Below are positions 1-9,521 of a stretch of 34,279 nucleotides of DNA, piece by piece. This DNA is from Symsagittifera roscoffensis. Lineage: Eukaryota; Xenacoelomorpha; Acoela; Convolutidae. Position 1 is the stretch's first letter. Each line of letters starts with the position of its first letter. A program made the position numbers and the translations under genes. The stretch spans positions 1 through 34,279 of the forward strand of contig NW_026970949.1 of assembly GCF_963678635.1 (NCBI RefSeq), written 5' to 3'. The notes beneath the pieces are model-generated. The model was not told the DNA's origin and did no database searches. It saw nothing but the letters and a program-made list of their open reading frames with translations.

Positions 1-590
1 GGGTGGTTAAAAAATTTTCCTGTCACGGCTAGGTTCTTCAGAATATTCACAATAAGCCTCTTAATTAAATGTTTCGACTGTCTTTTAAATTTATGGAGTA
101 ATGTTTGCTTTAAATAAGTGATCAAAACTTCAAAAAAGAAACATTTTTGTTTGTGTGTATGTTAATAATCCCCCACGCTGTAAAAAAAAAATTATATTTT
201 GCCTCAAGTAAAGTAACTAATAATCCGAATAGCATATCATTACAAGGCCAAACTGGATAGGCGCTTAATTTTGGTCTGTTTTTCCTGGGTTCCAGAGTCA
301 AACCATTAAACATGTTAATTTTTGTCGGAACGATCAAAGAAAACAAAGGTACAAAGGAATCAGCTCACAACTCACAAAAAATGTTTTTGCCAAAATCTGG
401 TTTATTATTGATGATTTTCATGATTTTATGGCAGATTTTTGTGTTCGAGGTTTGTTTATATCGATGATTTTTTTCAATTTGAGTCGCTTAGTTTGAATTA
501 ATTTTTGTTTGAGTCTTCAAACAGCATGCTACTAAGAGTAAAAAAAATCAATTTTTTAGACAATATAATTGATTTTTTAGGTCCTTAGAA
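1..590. other. AT-rich intergenic sequence, nothing recognised
   Basis: No open frame longer than about 75 codons and no protein family resemblance on either strand. The stretch is rich in A and T runs. It precedes an inverted-repeat element. Confidence 0.5.
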
Positions 591-595
591 AATGC

Positions 596-843
596 ATTAC
601 AATCTATTATAATCAATTTTATTCAGATTCTATACAGATTTTATACCGTAGAAAACTATAAAAGACTCTAAGACTGCAGACTTCACAAAAAGACTGCAGA
701 AAACTTTTTCTAGATTAAAAAATCGATTTTTCTGAACTTTATAAAATCCCTATGATATCCATTTTAGTGTCTAATTGGCTTACATACAATCGATTTTTTA
801 CTAGTAGAAAATCTGTATAAAATCGATTATAATCGATTGCAAT
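596..843. repeat. Short MITE-like element with about 34-bp inverted ends
   Basis: The left arm (596-629) and the reverse complement of the right arm (810-843) match at about 30 of 34 positions. Both contain the words TATAATC(A/G)ATTTTAT and CAGATT. Between them are further ATCGATT words and a tandem pair of AAGACTGCAGA. An element of about 250 bp with inverted ends and no coding capacity is typical of a non-autonomous DNA transposon. No clear target-site duplication was found, so the true ends may lie slightly outside. It is single copy in this window. Confidence 0.5.
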
Positions 844-1241
844 CTTATTTTTGCCAATGCAGGAAAGAATGTTAGAGTTTTTGTATTTGCAGTCATTTTA
901 AGTAATATATGAGTATCAATCGGCGCAGTCTTGGCGTAATCTTGTTTCGTCTGTGTTAAAAAAAAAAAACCCTGCTTGATTTTGCAAAGGTTTCTCTAGT
1001 TTCGTCCTCGTGATGAATAACGCAGTGAACTGTCTTATGTTTCGATAAAGCTATAAAGAGAAAAGCGGGAAAATTATTTGTAGCCATTGCGCTGGGAATA
1101 ATTTGCTACAACTTGCATACATGCACGTTAAAGTATTTAAACGCTTCCAGGTGCAAATATTATATACTCAAACACAAAACTAGAACCCAGAACTTTCGCC
1201 GGAACAATGAGCTTTAAAAAAAAGAATGAGTTTTCTTTCAG
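844..1241. other. Non-coding stretch upstream of transporter exon
   Basis: No coding signal seen. It ends in a good intron acceptor: a pyrimidine-rich run TTTTCTTTCAG finishing at 1241, directly before sequence that reads as transporter protein. It is therefore probably the end of an intron, with more 5' exons to the left of the window. Confidence 0.4.
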
Positions 1242-1849
1242 CTTTTTAAAACCAAGGTTTTTTGCGCTGATGAGAGCAGTCTTGTATGCCTATTATAGGA
1301 GCGATCCCCCTTGGTCTTGCCTACGTTGCTGAAATATTACCAATTAAATACAAATGGACGGGGGCTGTTGTTGGGAATCATCTTTTTGGAAATGTTCTCG
1401 GGGGTGTCGTTCCTACACTGTTTTCTTTATTCCTGCTATCGGATCCCTCGTTGTCGTGGAAATATTACGTCATCGCATGCACGGTTCCTTCTATGATCAG
1501 TTTCGTGCTATTGTTTGTGATTCTTAAAGAAACACCGACTCAATTAGTCGCAAAGGGTAAAATCGATGAGGCCGAAAAGGAGATCAGAAGACTCGCAAAA
1601 TCCAACAAAGTAGAACTGCCGCAAAAGTTTAGTTTTCGCAAAAATGAAAAGAACGGTTTGGGCGATGAGTCAGAGCTACCCTTTCGAGGAGCACTAGCGG
1701 ATGCTTTCAAAAACTGGGGCCTAATGCGAGTTTTAATTTGCGTTGTAATGATCGGAAATACCTCTCAATTCGTCGTTTATGCTATTCATCCTCGGAGAGA
1801 CCGATTCCCAATCTTATTGCGAAGGTGCACGGATCAAAATAACTTCTGA
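1242..1849 (+). pseudogene. Major facilitator (SLC22/SV2-like) transporter, central part, frameshifted
   Basis: The product would be a 12-helix plasma-membrane transporter of small organic solutes. The frame from 1286 gives GLAYVAEILP followed by hydrophobic segments, then a soluble stretch with KGKIDEAEKEIRRLAK. This is the arrangement SLC22-type carriers show from helix 4 through helix 6 into the large cytoplasmic loop, whose 'KG+.DEAEK.L+K.AK' pattern is characteristic. Before 1286 a different frame, opened by the acceptor at 1241, reads FLKPRFFALMRAVL, which fits the preceding 'R' helix, so one base separates two frames near 1283. Similarity fades after about 1780 (QFVVYAI), and the frame then runs on to a stop at 1847-1849 without resemblance. 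No initiator methionine region is present in the window. It could be a real gene with an undetected splice arrangement or a sequencing error, but frameshift plus missing helices favours a decayed gene. Confidence 0.6.
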
Positions 1850-2189
1850 GCATGAGTATATAAGCATTAATCTAACATTAATTTTATAGCCGTATAGAAC
1901 ACGCGTCAGATTTTAATTGAAGGCCCAAACCCACATCTTTCACATATTACACGAGAAAGTGTTTTTTCAGTATTTTTTTTTTTTTTTTTATAATTTCAGA
2001 AAAAAAACATGTTTGAGCTTAATTGGTTGAGAAACACTTTGTCAACCAATTATTTTTCATGATTGAGGTTGGAAGGGTTTATATGTGCGGATTTATATGT
2101 GCAAAGTATCCCAATTTTTACCACAAAAGCTTGAACAAGCATTGTAATGATAAGCTCCCGAATCGAAGCCCGAGGTTAAATTGATCCAG
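1850..2189. other. Presumed intron or lost exon between transporter parts
   Basis: This gap should hold helices 7 to about 9 of the transporter, but no frame shows them. It holds a run of T (about 1970-1989) and a perfect 10-bp inverted repeat, AATTGGTTGA at 2021-2030 and its complement at 2042-2051, which can form a hairpin with an 11-base loop. Confidence 0.4.
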
Positions 2190-2677
2190 GCACTGTGTCG
2201 AAGACATACGTACTTTCGAAGTGGAACTACGGCGAGTTAATCTTATGCCAGTTGACCGGTGTGTTTGCTTGGGTGTTCATTGTGCCGATGGTAAACTCTG
2301 AAACCGGAAGTGTGGATTTAAAACAGAGTACCCGGATCTTCATGGGTGTCACCCTGGTTCTCACATCATATCTCTATTTCTGCCCAAATCCTTTGATATC
2401 ACTGGGTATCTTGACCGTGAGTAGAATTCTCCTACAAGCAGTCAATACAATAGTCTGGATCAATATCGCCAAACTGTATCCTCCCAAAGTGCGGTCTAGC
2501 TTGACAGGGTTGACCACTGGTCTTATCACGATGCCACAGCCAATCCTTACCTTCCTGACTGAATGGCTCTCTAAGAAGCCGCACTATTACTTAACATCTC
2601 TTCTAATGGCCATTTATAGTTATGGATTAATTGGTGCTATGTTGGTCCCCAAGGAAGTACCGAACTTCGACCTATAA
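2190..2677 (+). CDS. Major facilitator transporter, C-terminal exon
   Basis: An open frame of about 160 codons ends in TAA at 2675-2677. It carries the late-helix signature of SLC22/sugar-porter carriers: IVWINIAKLYPPKVRSSLTG corresponds to the family pattern 'Y.AELYPT.VRS.G', followed by helices about 11 and 12 and a short tail ending PNFDL. The usual glutamate of AELYP is a lysine here. The exon probably starts after CCAG at 2189; that acceptor has a weak pyrimidine tract and its phase does not match the most obvious donors after 1770. The frame is clean, so this piece may still be expressed, but with the broken upstream part a complete transporter cannot be assembled from this window. Confidence 0.6.
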
Positions 2678-2911
2678 TTGGCTAGTCAAAAGCAGATTAT
2701 AAAAATAGTTAATTGTATATTGAGAATGAGAATGTTTTCACCGAACCATTCGTCATTGGTATCTGCTAATCTGCTATTATAATTCCATTCATAAAAGTTT
2801 TTGTTATTTGAATTTTCAATTCGCTCATGGGCTATAATTTCTTGAATATCGAAAAATTTTAATATATATTAGACTTATCAATTTTTTCATCAAAAGACCT
2901 CTCAGAAAAAA

Positions 2912-2917
2912 AATAAA
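2912..2917 (+). terminator. Candidate polyadenylation signal AATAAA
   Basis: First plus-strand AATAAA after the transporter stop, about 235 bases downstream. Context is AT-rich, so it could be chance. Confidence 0.3.
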
Positions 2918-2976
2918 TCATGATCATAAAAATTAGATGTGGCGATATGTTACCAACAAGTTCTCGTTTTTTTTTT

Positions 2977-3310
2977 GTTCCGACTTTCGAAAAAAGTGAC
3001 AGAATATTTGTGCTCAGGTATTTTTTTTCTCCAGGCCAATATCGAACTTTTAACTAACCCTATTTGGCAGATTTTTGTAATATTCTTATAACAGTTTTTA
3101 TCTGAAAGTTATGATAGTCTTGAGCTCAAATTTAAGATCAAGTTTCACCTGCTATCATTTTTCGTAAATTTATAGTGTTTTGAGAAACTACCAATTTAGC
3201 CAATATAAAATAATTACGCGCCATATATTTCGTGCTAAAAAACGCCTGAACGGCATTTATAGGTCCAAGTTGACTACTTCCAATTGAATGAAGGCATGCC
3301 AGTCATTGTA
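2977..3310 (+). repeat. Double-hairpin (Helitron-like) element, right end missing
   Basis: It begins GTTCCGACTTTCG, followed by a weakened form of the left hairpin and the words GAATATTTGTGCTC. It then follows the element at 3567 through TTTTTAACTA..., TTGAGCTCAAATTTAA, TTTCACCTG..ATCATTTTT and ACGCGC..ATAT. The match fades near 3310 and no right-end hairpin is present, so the copy is truncated or diverged. No coding capacity. Confidence 0.55.
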
Positions 3311-3566
3311 TCAGCTTTGAAAAAATGAGAAGTATATAATCGGGGTGGTTTTCGTTTAATCAGACTGTTTTCAAAAAAAAAATTGCCAGCTGGAATCGAT
3401 CCGGAAATAATCAAACTGCCAAGCTCGTTTCCTTTAACTCACCTGAACTGTGTTGGAAATTGGTCAATTAAAACTAAATAAACTCACAGCACGAAAAATT
3501 TAGGCAAGAAAACATCCCACGCTCACAATTGTTCCATTTTGAATTTGGGCAACTGAATTAGTTATT

Positions 3567-4104
3567 GTTCCGACTTTCGGTACGAAAGTAACGGAATATT
3601 TGTGCTCGGGGTGGGTTTTTTTTTCTTCAGACAAATTTCGACTTTTTAACTAGCCATTTTTGACGGAATTTTTTATATCATTCGAAAGCCATGGTTGTAC
3701 TGAGCTTAAATTTGAAAAGATATTTCACCTGTGATCATTTTTTGTAAAGTTATGATGGTTTAAAGATTGCCATTTTGGCCATTATGACCAATTAGGGACA
3801 ATTAACGCGCGATATAATTCGCGATATTAACGCGTAAGCGGAGATTTAATCCGTCTTATAAATAGTTCCAAATTGGTTGAACGAAGCTTATTTGCCATAA
3901 TTGATTTGTTACAAGGAACGAAATCTATCTTTTTGTACTTTATATGGCGTGTGGGGGGATGATTTTATAAAAATTTCAAATTTTAGAAAAAAAAATTTTC
4001 ATTTTATTTTATTTCATTTAATTTTTTATGTTATTACTGCTGCTCCATAAACCTTAAAAGGCAGTCGGAACATTCAGGGCTTCGCCCTGATACGAGCAGT
4101 CTTG
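3567..4104 (+). repeat. Double-hairpin (Helitron-like) element, most complete copy
   Basis: The left end is GTTCCGAC followed by a 7-bp stem hairpin, ACTTTCG-GTA-CGAAAGT (3573-3589). Near the right end is GTCGGAAC, the reverse complement of the first eight bases, then a 6-bp stem hairpin CAGGGC-TTC-GCCCTG (4075-4089) and a terminal GATACGAGCAGTCTTG. Hairpins near the ends, no long terminal inverted repeats and no visible target duplication recall Helitron or Helentron derivatives, but the canonical CTRR end is not seen, so this class is an inference. Related copies lie at 2977, 9522 and 10538 and in unit 2. Confidence 0.6.
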
Positions 4105-4243
4105 TTTTACTTCGTTTCTTTGCTTAAAGTTTTAAACTGACAATCCGAATTTCATAGTTTACCAAATTGATATTTTTTAAAGATTATTAGAGACCAATTA
4201 AGATGCAATGGCCTCTGATATGCAATTGGTTCCTGATGATTAA

Positions 4244-5439
4244 AAATTAAATGTTACTATATGCTAAATATATCACTTTACTTAAAATAGAGTGTGGGGT
4301 AAAACTTTGAAATTGCTCCACTTATATAAAAAGCTGTTGCTTTAACTGTTTAGATAGGATTCGGTTACTTCTTTTCTAATCCACATTTGTTCAGACCTCA
4401 AGATAAGATTGCACTTTCAAGATAATACTTGAATCAGAATTCAACTGAGCGAATAAATTCTTAGAATCAGTAAATGACTAAAATAACTTCAAATTTATCC
4501 CTGACACCAGTGTTGTGGCGTGTGTTTATTGTTATGACTTTAAAAACAGATAAATTCCCCAACGGTTTGAACATTAAATTAACTAAGGCAAATGAAAAAA
4601 TTTAATTTCGATTTTTTAATATCAGATATCAAAAAATTGCAAAAATGAGTCTTCTGATGAAAAACAACGTTATAAGTTAAAAGAAGATTGAGGTCTAAAA
4701 AGCAGGTGCAGGAAAAAACAAAATTTTCTCTGGAGGAGTGTCAGTTGCCATATTCCATTGATGCTAATTTCTTGCCAAACAGACAATAATATATCTCTTC
4801 TTTCATTTTATTCGCTTTTAAAACAACTTCTTTTTTTACCCTTTCAAAGTCTCTCAATTTTTTTGAACAAAAATTATTTAAAAGTATAACTTTCAAACGT
4901 TAAATTTTAAGATAAAACATTTTTTTTCGCAACTTATTTTTTTGGAAAGAACCTAAAATTACCTTTGGTCCTGACAGACAAATTACCCTTGGTCCTGACA
5001 GAAAACCTCCACTGGACAATTGCCGGAGTACCTCTTATCAAGAAGAGAAGCGTGTAGTACCTTCCCTGTTCAATTTTTTCCCACTTTCTTAATCAAAAAC
5101 AAGAAAAAGTAAAATGAGAAAGTTTAATCTCCCTCCTGGTTGTAAATTAACAATAGACAAACAGTTGTGCCTTATCTAAAAAACATTCATTTTTAACATA
5201 CTCTTAAATTATTTGTTTTCATAAATGTCATTTTGAATTTAGAATCAGATCGACTTTGATCTAAGATTAAACCAGGAACTGAGACGTATAGTTTTATTTA
5301 TTAAATGAAACAAAACATTCTATTATCGAGCATTGTTTTTTCTAGTAAAGGGGCTTGGTTATTACAAAAAAAAATTAAATATTCAACTTTTTCCACTTTT
5401 TTTATTCTTTCAATATACTTTTTAAATAGCACACTACTT
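4244..5439. other. Non-coding start of unit 1
   Basis: No coding frame recognised. It holds an imperfect tandem pair of TTACC(T/C)TTGGTCCTGACAGA near 4960-5005 and many A/T runs. The equivalent in unit 2 is 19801-20995, where the second of the paired words has lost its end (around 20550). Confidence 0.5.
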
Positions 5440-5498
5440 CATAAACATTAAAGCGCAATCGGATTATGCAGGGCGTCGCCTTGATGCGAGTAGTCTTG
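5440..5498 (+). repeat. Right-end remnant of the double-hairpin element (unit 1)
   Basis: It reads CATTAAAGCGCAATCGGATTA then CAGGGCGTCGCCTTGATGCGAGTAGTCTTG, a diverged version of the right end at 4061-4104. The hairpin stem is partly degraded. No left end is recognisable upstream. Confidence 0.5.
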
Positions 5499-6204
5499 TC
5501 TTGTTGCAATTTGTTTGCTCACAGATTTAGACGGGTGGCAGATCGTTTTTTTGTAGCTAAAAACCAATTGTATACTAAATCTATAAATAATTAATTTCTA
5601 TCTATTGATAAGCAGTCTGCCATATTATTAACCACATTAATTAAATCACTTTAAAAAGGATATGATACTATTAATTTCTTCCTATTGACGCAGTAATTCT
5701 GAAAACAGCTGATGCAATTTGGATATTTGAACTTTTTTCTTCTAATTTGAACAATTGTGCGCATGTGCTTCAGAAAATTTGTATTTGCGAGTTGTTATGA
5801 GTTTTCGAAAGCACAAGTCGTTTTTGCGAGCAGTTTTTTGGAGTTCATTACTTCTCGTTTGATATTCGCATCTTCTTAGCATCTGTGTTTTTGTCCAAAA
5901 GTCTATCGTCACTAGCGTTTCGCTTATAGTCCACGATTCGATGAGTCATGTGAATCATTTCCTTGTTTTCTGTGCCTAAAACTAACATCCTTTCCCACTA
6001 ATTCTGTGAAACAAAGTTCGCATATACAACATTCTTCTACCCTAATTTGAAACCTCTTGCATATTGCACTTAATTTATATTCATGGCCGAAACTTTGAGA
6101 TTGAACGATGATAGATAATGGTAATTTACATTACCTTGTGAATTTTTTTTTATAATTTTAAGCTGGTCTCTTTTTTGGAAAAATCAAATCAAAATTCAAT
6201 TTGT
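5499..6204. other. Non-coding stretch, unit 1
   Basis: No coding frame recognised. It contains one CAGCTG E-box at 5706-5711. It is almost unchanged in unit 2 (21059-21764). Confidence 0.45.
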
Positions 6205-6500
6205 ACTTCCCGGGTCGAGGTGCTCGATTTGTGTTCGACTTTCTCGACTGAAATTTGGTCTGTCTCGACTTTCTCAACCAACTTTTGGTATTTTTCGACT
6301 TTCTCGTTCAAACAAAAAAAAAGTGGAGAACTTTTTTCGACCCAGCTCAGATATGGTTCGGCTTTCTCGGCCAATAATCAACATGTTTCGACTTTTTCGA
6401 CTTTTTCAATATGTTTCGACCAAAATTTAAAAAAATTCCTTTGTTCGACCCCGCATAGATGTGGTTAGATTTTCTCGACCAAAGTTTGATATGTTTCGAA
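6205..6500. repeat. Interspersed TTCGACTTTCTCGAC-word array (unit 1)
   Basis: Words such as TTCGACTTTCTCGAC, TCGACTTTCTC, TTCGACC and TTTCTCGGCC recur about ten times, separated by 15-25 bases of AT-rich sequence. The spacing is irregular, so this is a degenerate array rather than a clean satellite. It gives an open plus-strand frame with STFST repeats that I read as a by-product of the array. Confidence 0.6.
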
Positions 6501-6716
6501 TTTCGCGACTTTCTTTACCGAGATTTTTTGAAAACTTGAAAATTTGTTTGCTTGACCCCGCATAAAAGCAGAAAAAGCACAATGAAAAAATTCTGATGAA
6601 AACCTCTAACCAGCAGCTGTTCTCTTCCCCTTGGACAATACTCTATCTGCCGAAGTATTCACCCGTTGCTCTTGCCTGAAATTCAAATGTGTTAAAGGAG
6701 GGTCTCTTTTTATGCG

Positions 6717-6862
6717 CGAAGGACCGAATGCCCAAAAATTCTCAACCAATCAATGCTCTTCAAACTGTCATGAACAGACTAATTTTTTTGCTTTATTTCC
6801 TTCGATTTCATGAAAAATGAATTCTTATTGGTTGACAAAATTGCCGCGCATTCGGTGCTTCG
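6717..6862. repeat. Large imperfect hairpin downstream of bHLH gene (unit 1)
   Basis: The left arm 6717-6750 (CGAAGGACCGAATGC ... TCAACCAAT) pairs with the right arm 6827-6862 (ATTGGTTGAC ... GCATTCGGTGCTTCG). The outer 15 bases match at 14 positions and the CCAAT part matches at 9 or more. The loop of about 76 bases contains the minus-strand AATAAA. It could be a small MITE or a structured 3' end of the bHLH transcript. Confidence 0.55.
6792..6797 (-). terminator. Candidate polyadenylation signal of bHLH copy 1
   Basis: AATAAA on the minus strand, about 235 bases past the bHLH stop codon, inside the hairpin loop. Conserved in unit 2. Confidence 0.35.
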
Positions 6863-7031
6863 GTGAGTTATTCAAAAATTGAGCTCCTTATCATTTCTTC
6901 TCCAAAGTGTTTTCCGTTTTTAATATTTGCTAATTGGTTGAATTGGCAGCATTTGAATTTTAACTACTCAAGCTGACACAATTTTTGCAGAACAATTTTA
7001 ACCGTTCTGAGTATTTAGTGGGATCTTCTAC

Positions 7032-7565
7032 TTAGAAGTCTTTTCGGGATTCTTTTGTTTTTTTTACATAAGTTTTGAGATTCTCTACAAACCGAAGGAT
7101 GGGCAGCCTGGCCGTTGAGATGAAGTGTTCGCTGATTTGGCACTGCGGTTGCGTGGTTCCTCTTACGCAATCACTGCCTGAGTTGCGTAACTCGTTCAGC
7201 GGAAAATTCCAATTCGCCGCGACGCCACTTGGGCCCAAGTTTTGACCCGAACGGCTTATCGGTTTCCCGCCATTTTGCAGCGAATGAGTGAGTGCCGCAT
7301 TAACCGAGTAGGACTCGGCGAGAAGCTTTTTCATCTCGGTAAGCGAAGCACTCAGCATCATGATGTAATTTCGCGCCAAAATAAGAGTAGCAATTTTTGA
7401 CAGTTTGCGAACTGTGGGTCCGTGTGCATAAGGCATAACCTCGCGTAGTCCGTCCAAAGCCGAGTTCAAGTCGTGCATTCGTTTTCGCTCTCGTGAGTTC
7501 ACCTTGAGCCAAAGATCCTGTTGCTCGTCGTCCAAGTTTTGATCCCAGTTAGGAGATTCACTCAT
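7032..7565 (-). CDS. Olig-family bHLH transcription factor, copy 1
   Basis: A 177-residue intronless gene, ATG at 7563-7565 and TAA at 7032-7034. Basic region and helix 1 cover about residues 20-46 with the DNA-contact core [13 protein letters not shown]26 and R29 are the E-box-reading residues. The loop [10 protein letters not shown] and helix 2 ([15 protein letters not shown]) follow to about residue 80. '[29 protein letters not shown]' is diagnostic of the Olig/Bhlhe22/Bhlhe23 group, nuclear E-box regulators of neural and glial fate, so that placement is firm; the exact orthologue is not. The C-terminal half (residues 84-177) is short, polar and without the alanine- or histidine-rich tracts of vertebrate Olig proteins. 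Residue 19, just before the basic region, is Trp (TGG), where copy 2 and family members have Arg (CGG). No TATA box is obvious; a CATATG E-box lies about 480 bases upstream. Confidence 0.93.
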   Translation of the reverse strand: MSESPNWDQNLDDEQQDLWLKVNSRERKRMHDLNSALDGLREVMPYAHGPTVRKLSKIATLILARNYIMMLSASLTEMKKLLAESYSVNAALTHSLQNGGKPISRSGQNLGPSGVAANWNFPLNELRNSGSDCVRGTTQPQCQISEHFISTARLPILRFVENLKTYVKKTKESRKDF

Positions 7566-7979
7566 TTTACTATTTTATTTCGAATACAATCGACAAGAAG
7601 TGTCTCTCTCTGAAATTTTAATGTCTTTTTTAAAGGTTCAGAAAAATAAGTTTAGAAACTGATAATTTAAAAATTTAATTCGAATTTCATCAACTCCGAA
7701 TTTGAGTGTCCCACTTTAGAATATAGTAAGAAATTAATGATTTCTTCAAAGTCTTAAAGTTAAAATTAAATTTGATTAAAGGAATAGAATAGATTTTCCA
7801 TTCAAGTGTTAGGCTGAATATATCATAGTTGTTGATTGCAAATTAAGAGCAGTTTATTTTCCTATTGTTTTCTTATTGATCGAATTATTCAATAATTGAC
7901 AGACAGTATTTATCCAAATGGCTCTTTATTTCTGGGCCCCGGTTAAGTTGTCTTTAAAATTTCTGAATCTCTTTAACTA

Positions 7980-7990
7980 CCCCCCCCCCC
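7980..7990. repeat. C homopolymer, 11 bases (12 in unit 2)
   Basis: Eleven C residues here and twelve at 23536-23547 in unit 2. A length difference at a homopolymer may be real or a sequencing error. Confidence 0.8.
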
Positions 7991-8045
7991 TTTGGTACCT
8001 AGCAACGAATTGTCAACGCTATCATGAAATAATTCAACGGTTAAA

Positions 8046-8051
8046 CATATG
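8046..8051. promoter_or_regulatory. CATATG E-box upstream of bHLH copy 1
   Basis: A palindromic E-box of the type preferred by the Olig/Bhlhe22 group, about 480 bases upstream of the start codon. Kept in unit 2 at 23603-23608. A six-base match in AT-rich DNA is weak evidence. Confidence 0.2.
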
Positions 8052-8845
8052 CGCTCATTTTACCTATTAACGACCTCCCCTCCTCCTCCACTTTTGCTAA
8101 GAAGGGGAGGGATATTTAAAGAGGTCCAAATTACTAAAACCAAGTGGTGATTTTTAATCAGCCGAAATTTTTCATTGGCGAAGCAAGAAGAGCGGAAAAT
8201 ATCTTGTTCCTGAGAAAAATAGTTATTTTTTTAAAGATAGCAGAGGCTGGATTATTGACTTAGTGTAATGACTTCAGGTAATACCGGCAAAGCACCAAGT
8301 TTTTTGAGTTTGAGAGGAAATTTGGAGAGCAATGAGTTATGGATGAAATGGTCGGATACAATTGAAGCATTCACGATTGGATCTAGATCATGGTTGAAAA
8401 TCACTTGCACTAAATTTTGACCGCGCTGGTAGAAAAAAAGAATATCTTTATCTATTCAACGGTTAATCATTTGTGAATATGTGAACATAGAGCGAATCCA
8501 AAAACTTAGCCGAAAGCACCTCAACCCTTGCTGTTTCACTCTCACATTTAGCACAAATGGAGAAAACTTAGTTAAAATAGAAATTACTAAACTGCGACTT
8601 GGGTGACCTCCATGGACCGTATATGCAAGTTTCACAAATGAGAAAAAAACGTAAAAAATTGGGTGAGAATTCTTTTTTGAAAGCGATAGTAAAAGTTTTT
8701 AAACTGAAGTATCTCAAAAAAGCCGATTCTTTTAGTTTTTCTAATTACTTTTTTAATTCATGATTGTGTTTGTGTTACACACTTTAAAGAATCTGAGCTG
8801 TAAAATTTTAATATGAAAACTTATTATTTATCAGTAATACAAAAA

Positions 8846-8915
8846 TGGAAGTGTATGATAATGATTTTTGTTGTATGGAATTGTATGATAAGCATTTTTG
8901 GTGCATGAAGGTCAA
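8846..8915 (+). repeat. Right arm of foldback element, unit 1
   Basis: Two ATTGTATGATA-type words followed by GTGCATGAAGGTCAACCCGGGGACC. It matches the right arm of the element at 11074-11855. No left arm lies close by. Unit 2 counterpart at 24412-24480. Confidence 0.55.
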
Positions 8916-9176
8916 CCCGGGGACCTACTTTGGGCTAAATGCGTTTTGGCCAAGCGCTAGCCACTCACACCATAAACGACAGAAAGTTCCAGGCAAGGGT
9001 ATTGGAGATTCATGGGTTATTAACAGGGAGCGGAAAAACGTAACATCTGGTCGTAAAACATGTTTTTTGAATTTTTTCTCATGGCCAAAAACTATTTAAA
9101 AATAGGAAATACAGAAACCTTCAGTTTTTGTCTCATAAACGCACAAACTAACACTTTTGCACATTTTTCATTACTA
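8910..9176. repeat. Dispersed repeat R (GGTCAACCCGGGGACC start), truncated
   Basis: It starts at the near-palindrome GGTCAACCCGGGGACC and continues AAATGCGTTTTGGCCAAGCGCTAGCCACTCACACC. The same sequence follows foldback arms at 11850, 12785, 24475 and 27698. Here it stops at 9176, where unit 2 continues for another 287 bases. Confidence 0.65.
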
Positions 9177-9300
9177 AAATGTTCAAAATTTATCAACTTT
9201 TTCTAGGTTGACCAATTTGATTTTCCGAGCTGTCACAAGTCGTTATAAAGATATGAAAAAAACAGGATGAGAAGGCGTTTTAGGAGGCATTTTTTGGAGA

Positions 9301-9480
9301 AAAAAATGATAGAAAAATCGGGATATTGGCGCCAAAGGCTCAAAAAAAAAAAAATTTACGGTCCGTCAATGGAGATATTGAAATAGTACAAAGGGGGACC
9401 CTTTGGGTCGGCAGGGCGTCGAATCTTTGAATGGAGGGTTGCGTCCGCCCCCGCCCCCTAAATCTGCTGGTGCAAAACAC
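9301..9480 (-). mobile_element. Diverged hAT MITE end, unit 1
   Basis: Read on the minus strand this resembles the left part of the MITE at 13907: CTAAATCTGC instead of CTAAATCCGC, then the (C/G)-rich run, GTCGAATC, GCAGGG, GACCCTTTGGGTCGGC and a GGCGCC word. Only one end is recognisable, so this is an old or truncated relative. Confidence 0.5.
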
Positions 9481-9521
9481 GAAAATTTCGAAGAAAACGA
9501 TGAAATATTTGAGTTTGGAGT

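Larger units (their letters stand above)
7566..8845. other. Upstream region of bHLH copy 1, non-coding
   Basis: No coding frame recognised. Items seen: a CATATG E-box (8046-8051), an 11-base C run (7980-7990), and an 8-bp inverted repeat CCTCCCCT / AGGGGAGG around 8074-8110. The region is well conserved in unit 2 (23122-24409), apart from a 10-base insertion or deletion near 24107. It is the natural place for the promoter of the minus-strand bHLH gene. Confidence 0.45.

Noticed and set aside
1264-1284. GCGCTGATGAGAGCAGTCTTG resembles the right end of the double-hairpin element
   Set aside because: It has no hairpin, and the same bases read as transporter sequence, so the likeness is probably chance.
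6175-6468. 97-codon plus-strand frame with STFST repeats
   Set aside because: It is produced by the TTCGACTTTCTCGAC-word array and is frameshifted in unit 2. No family features.
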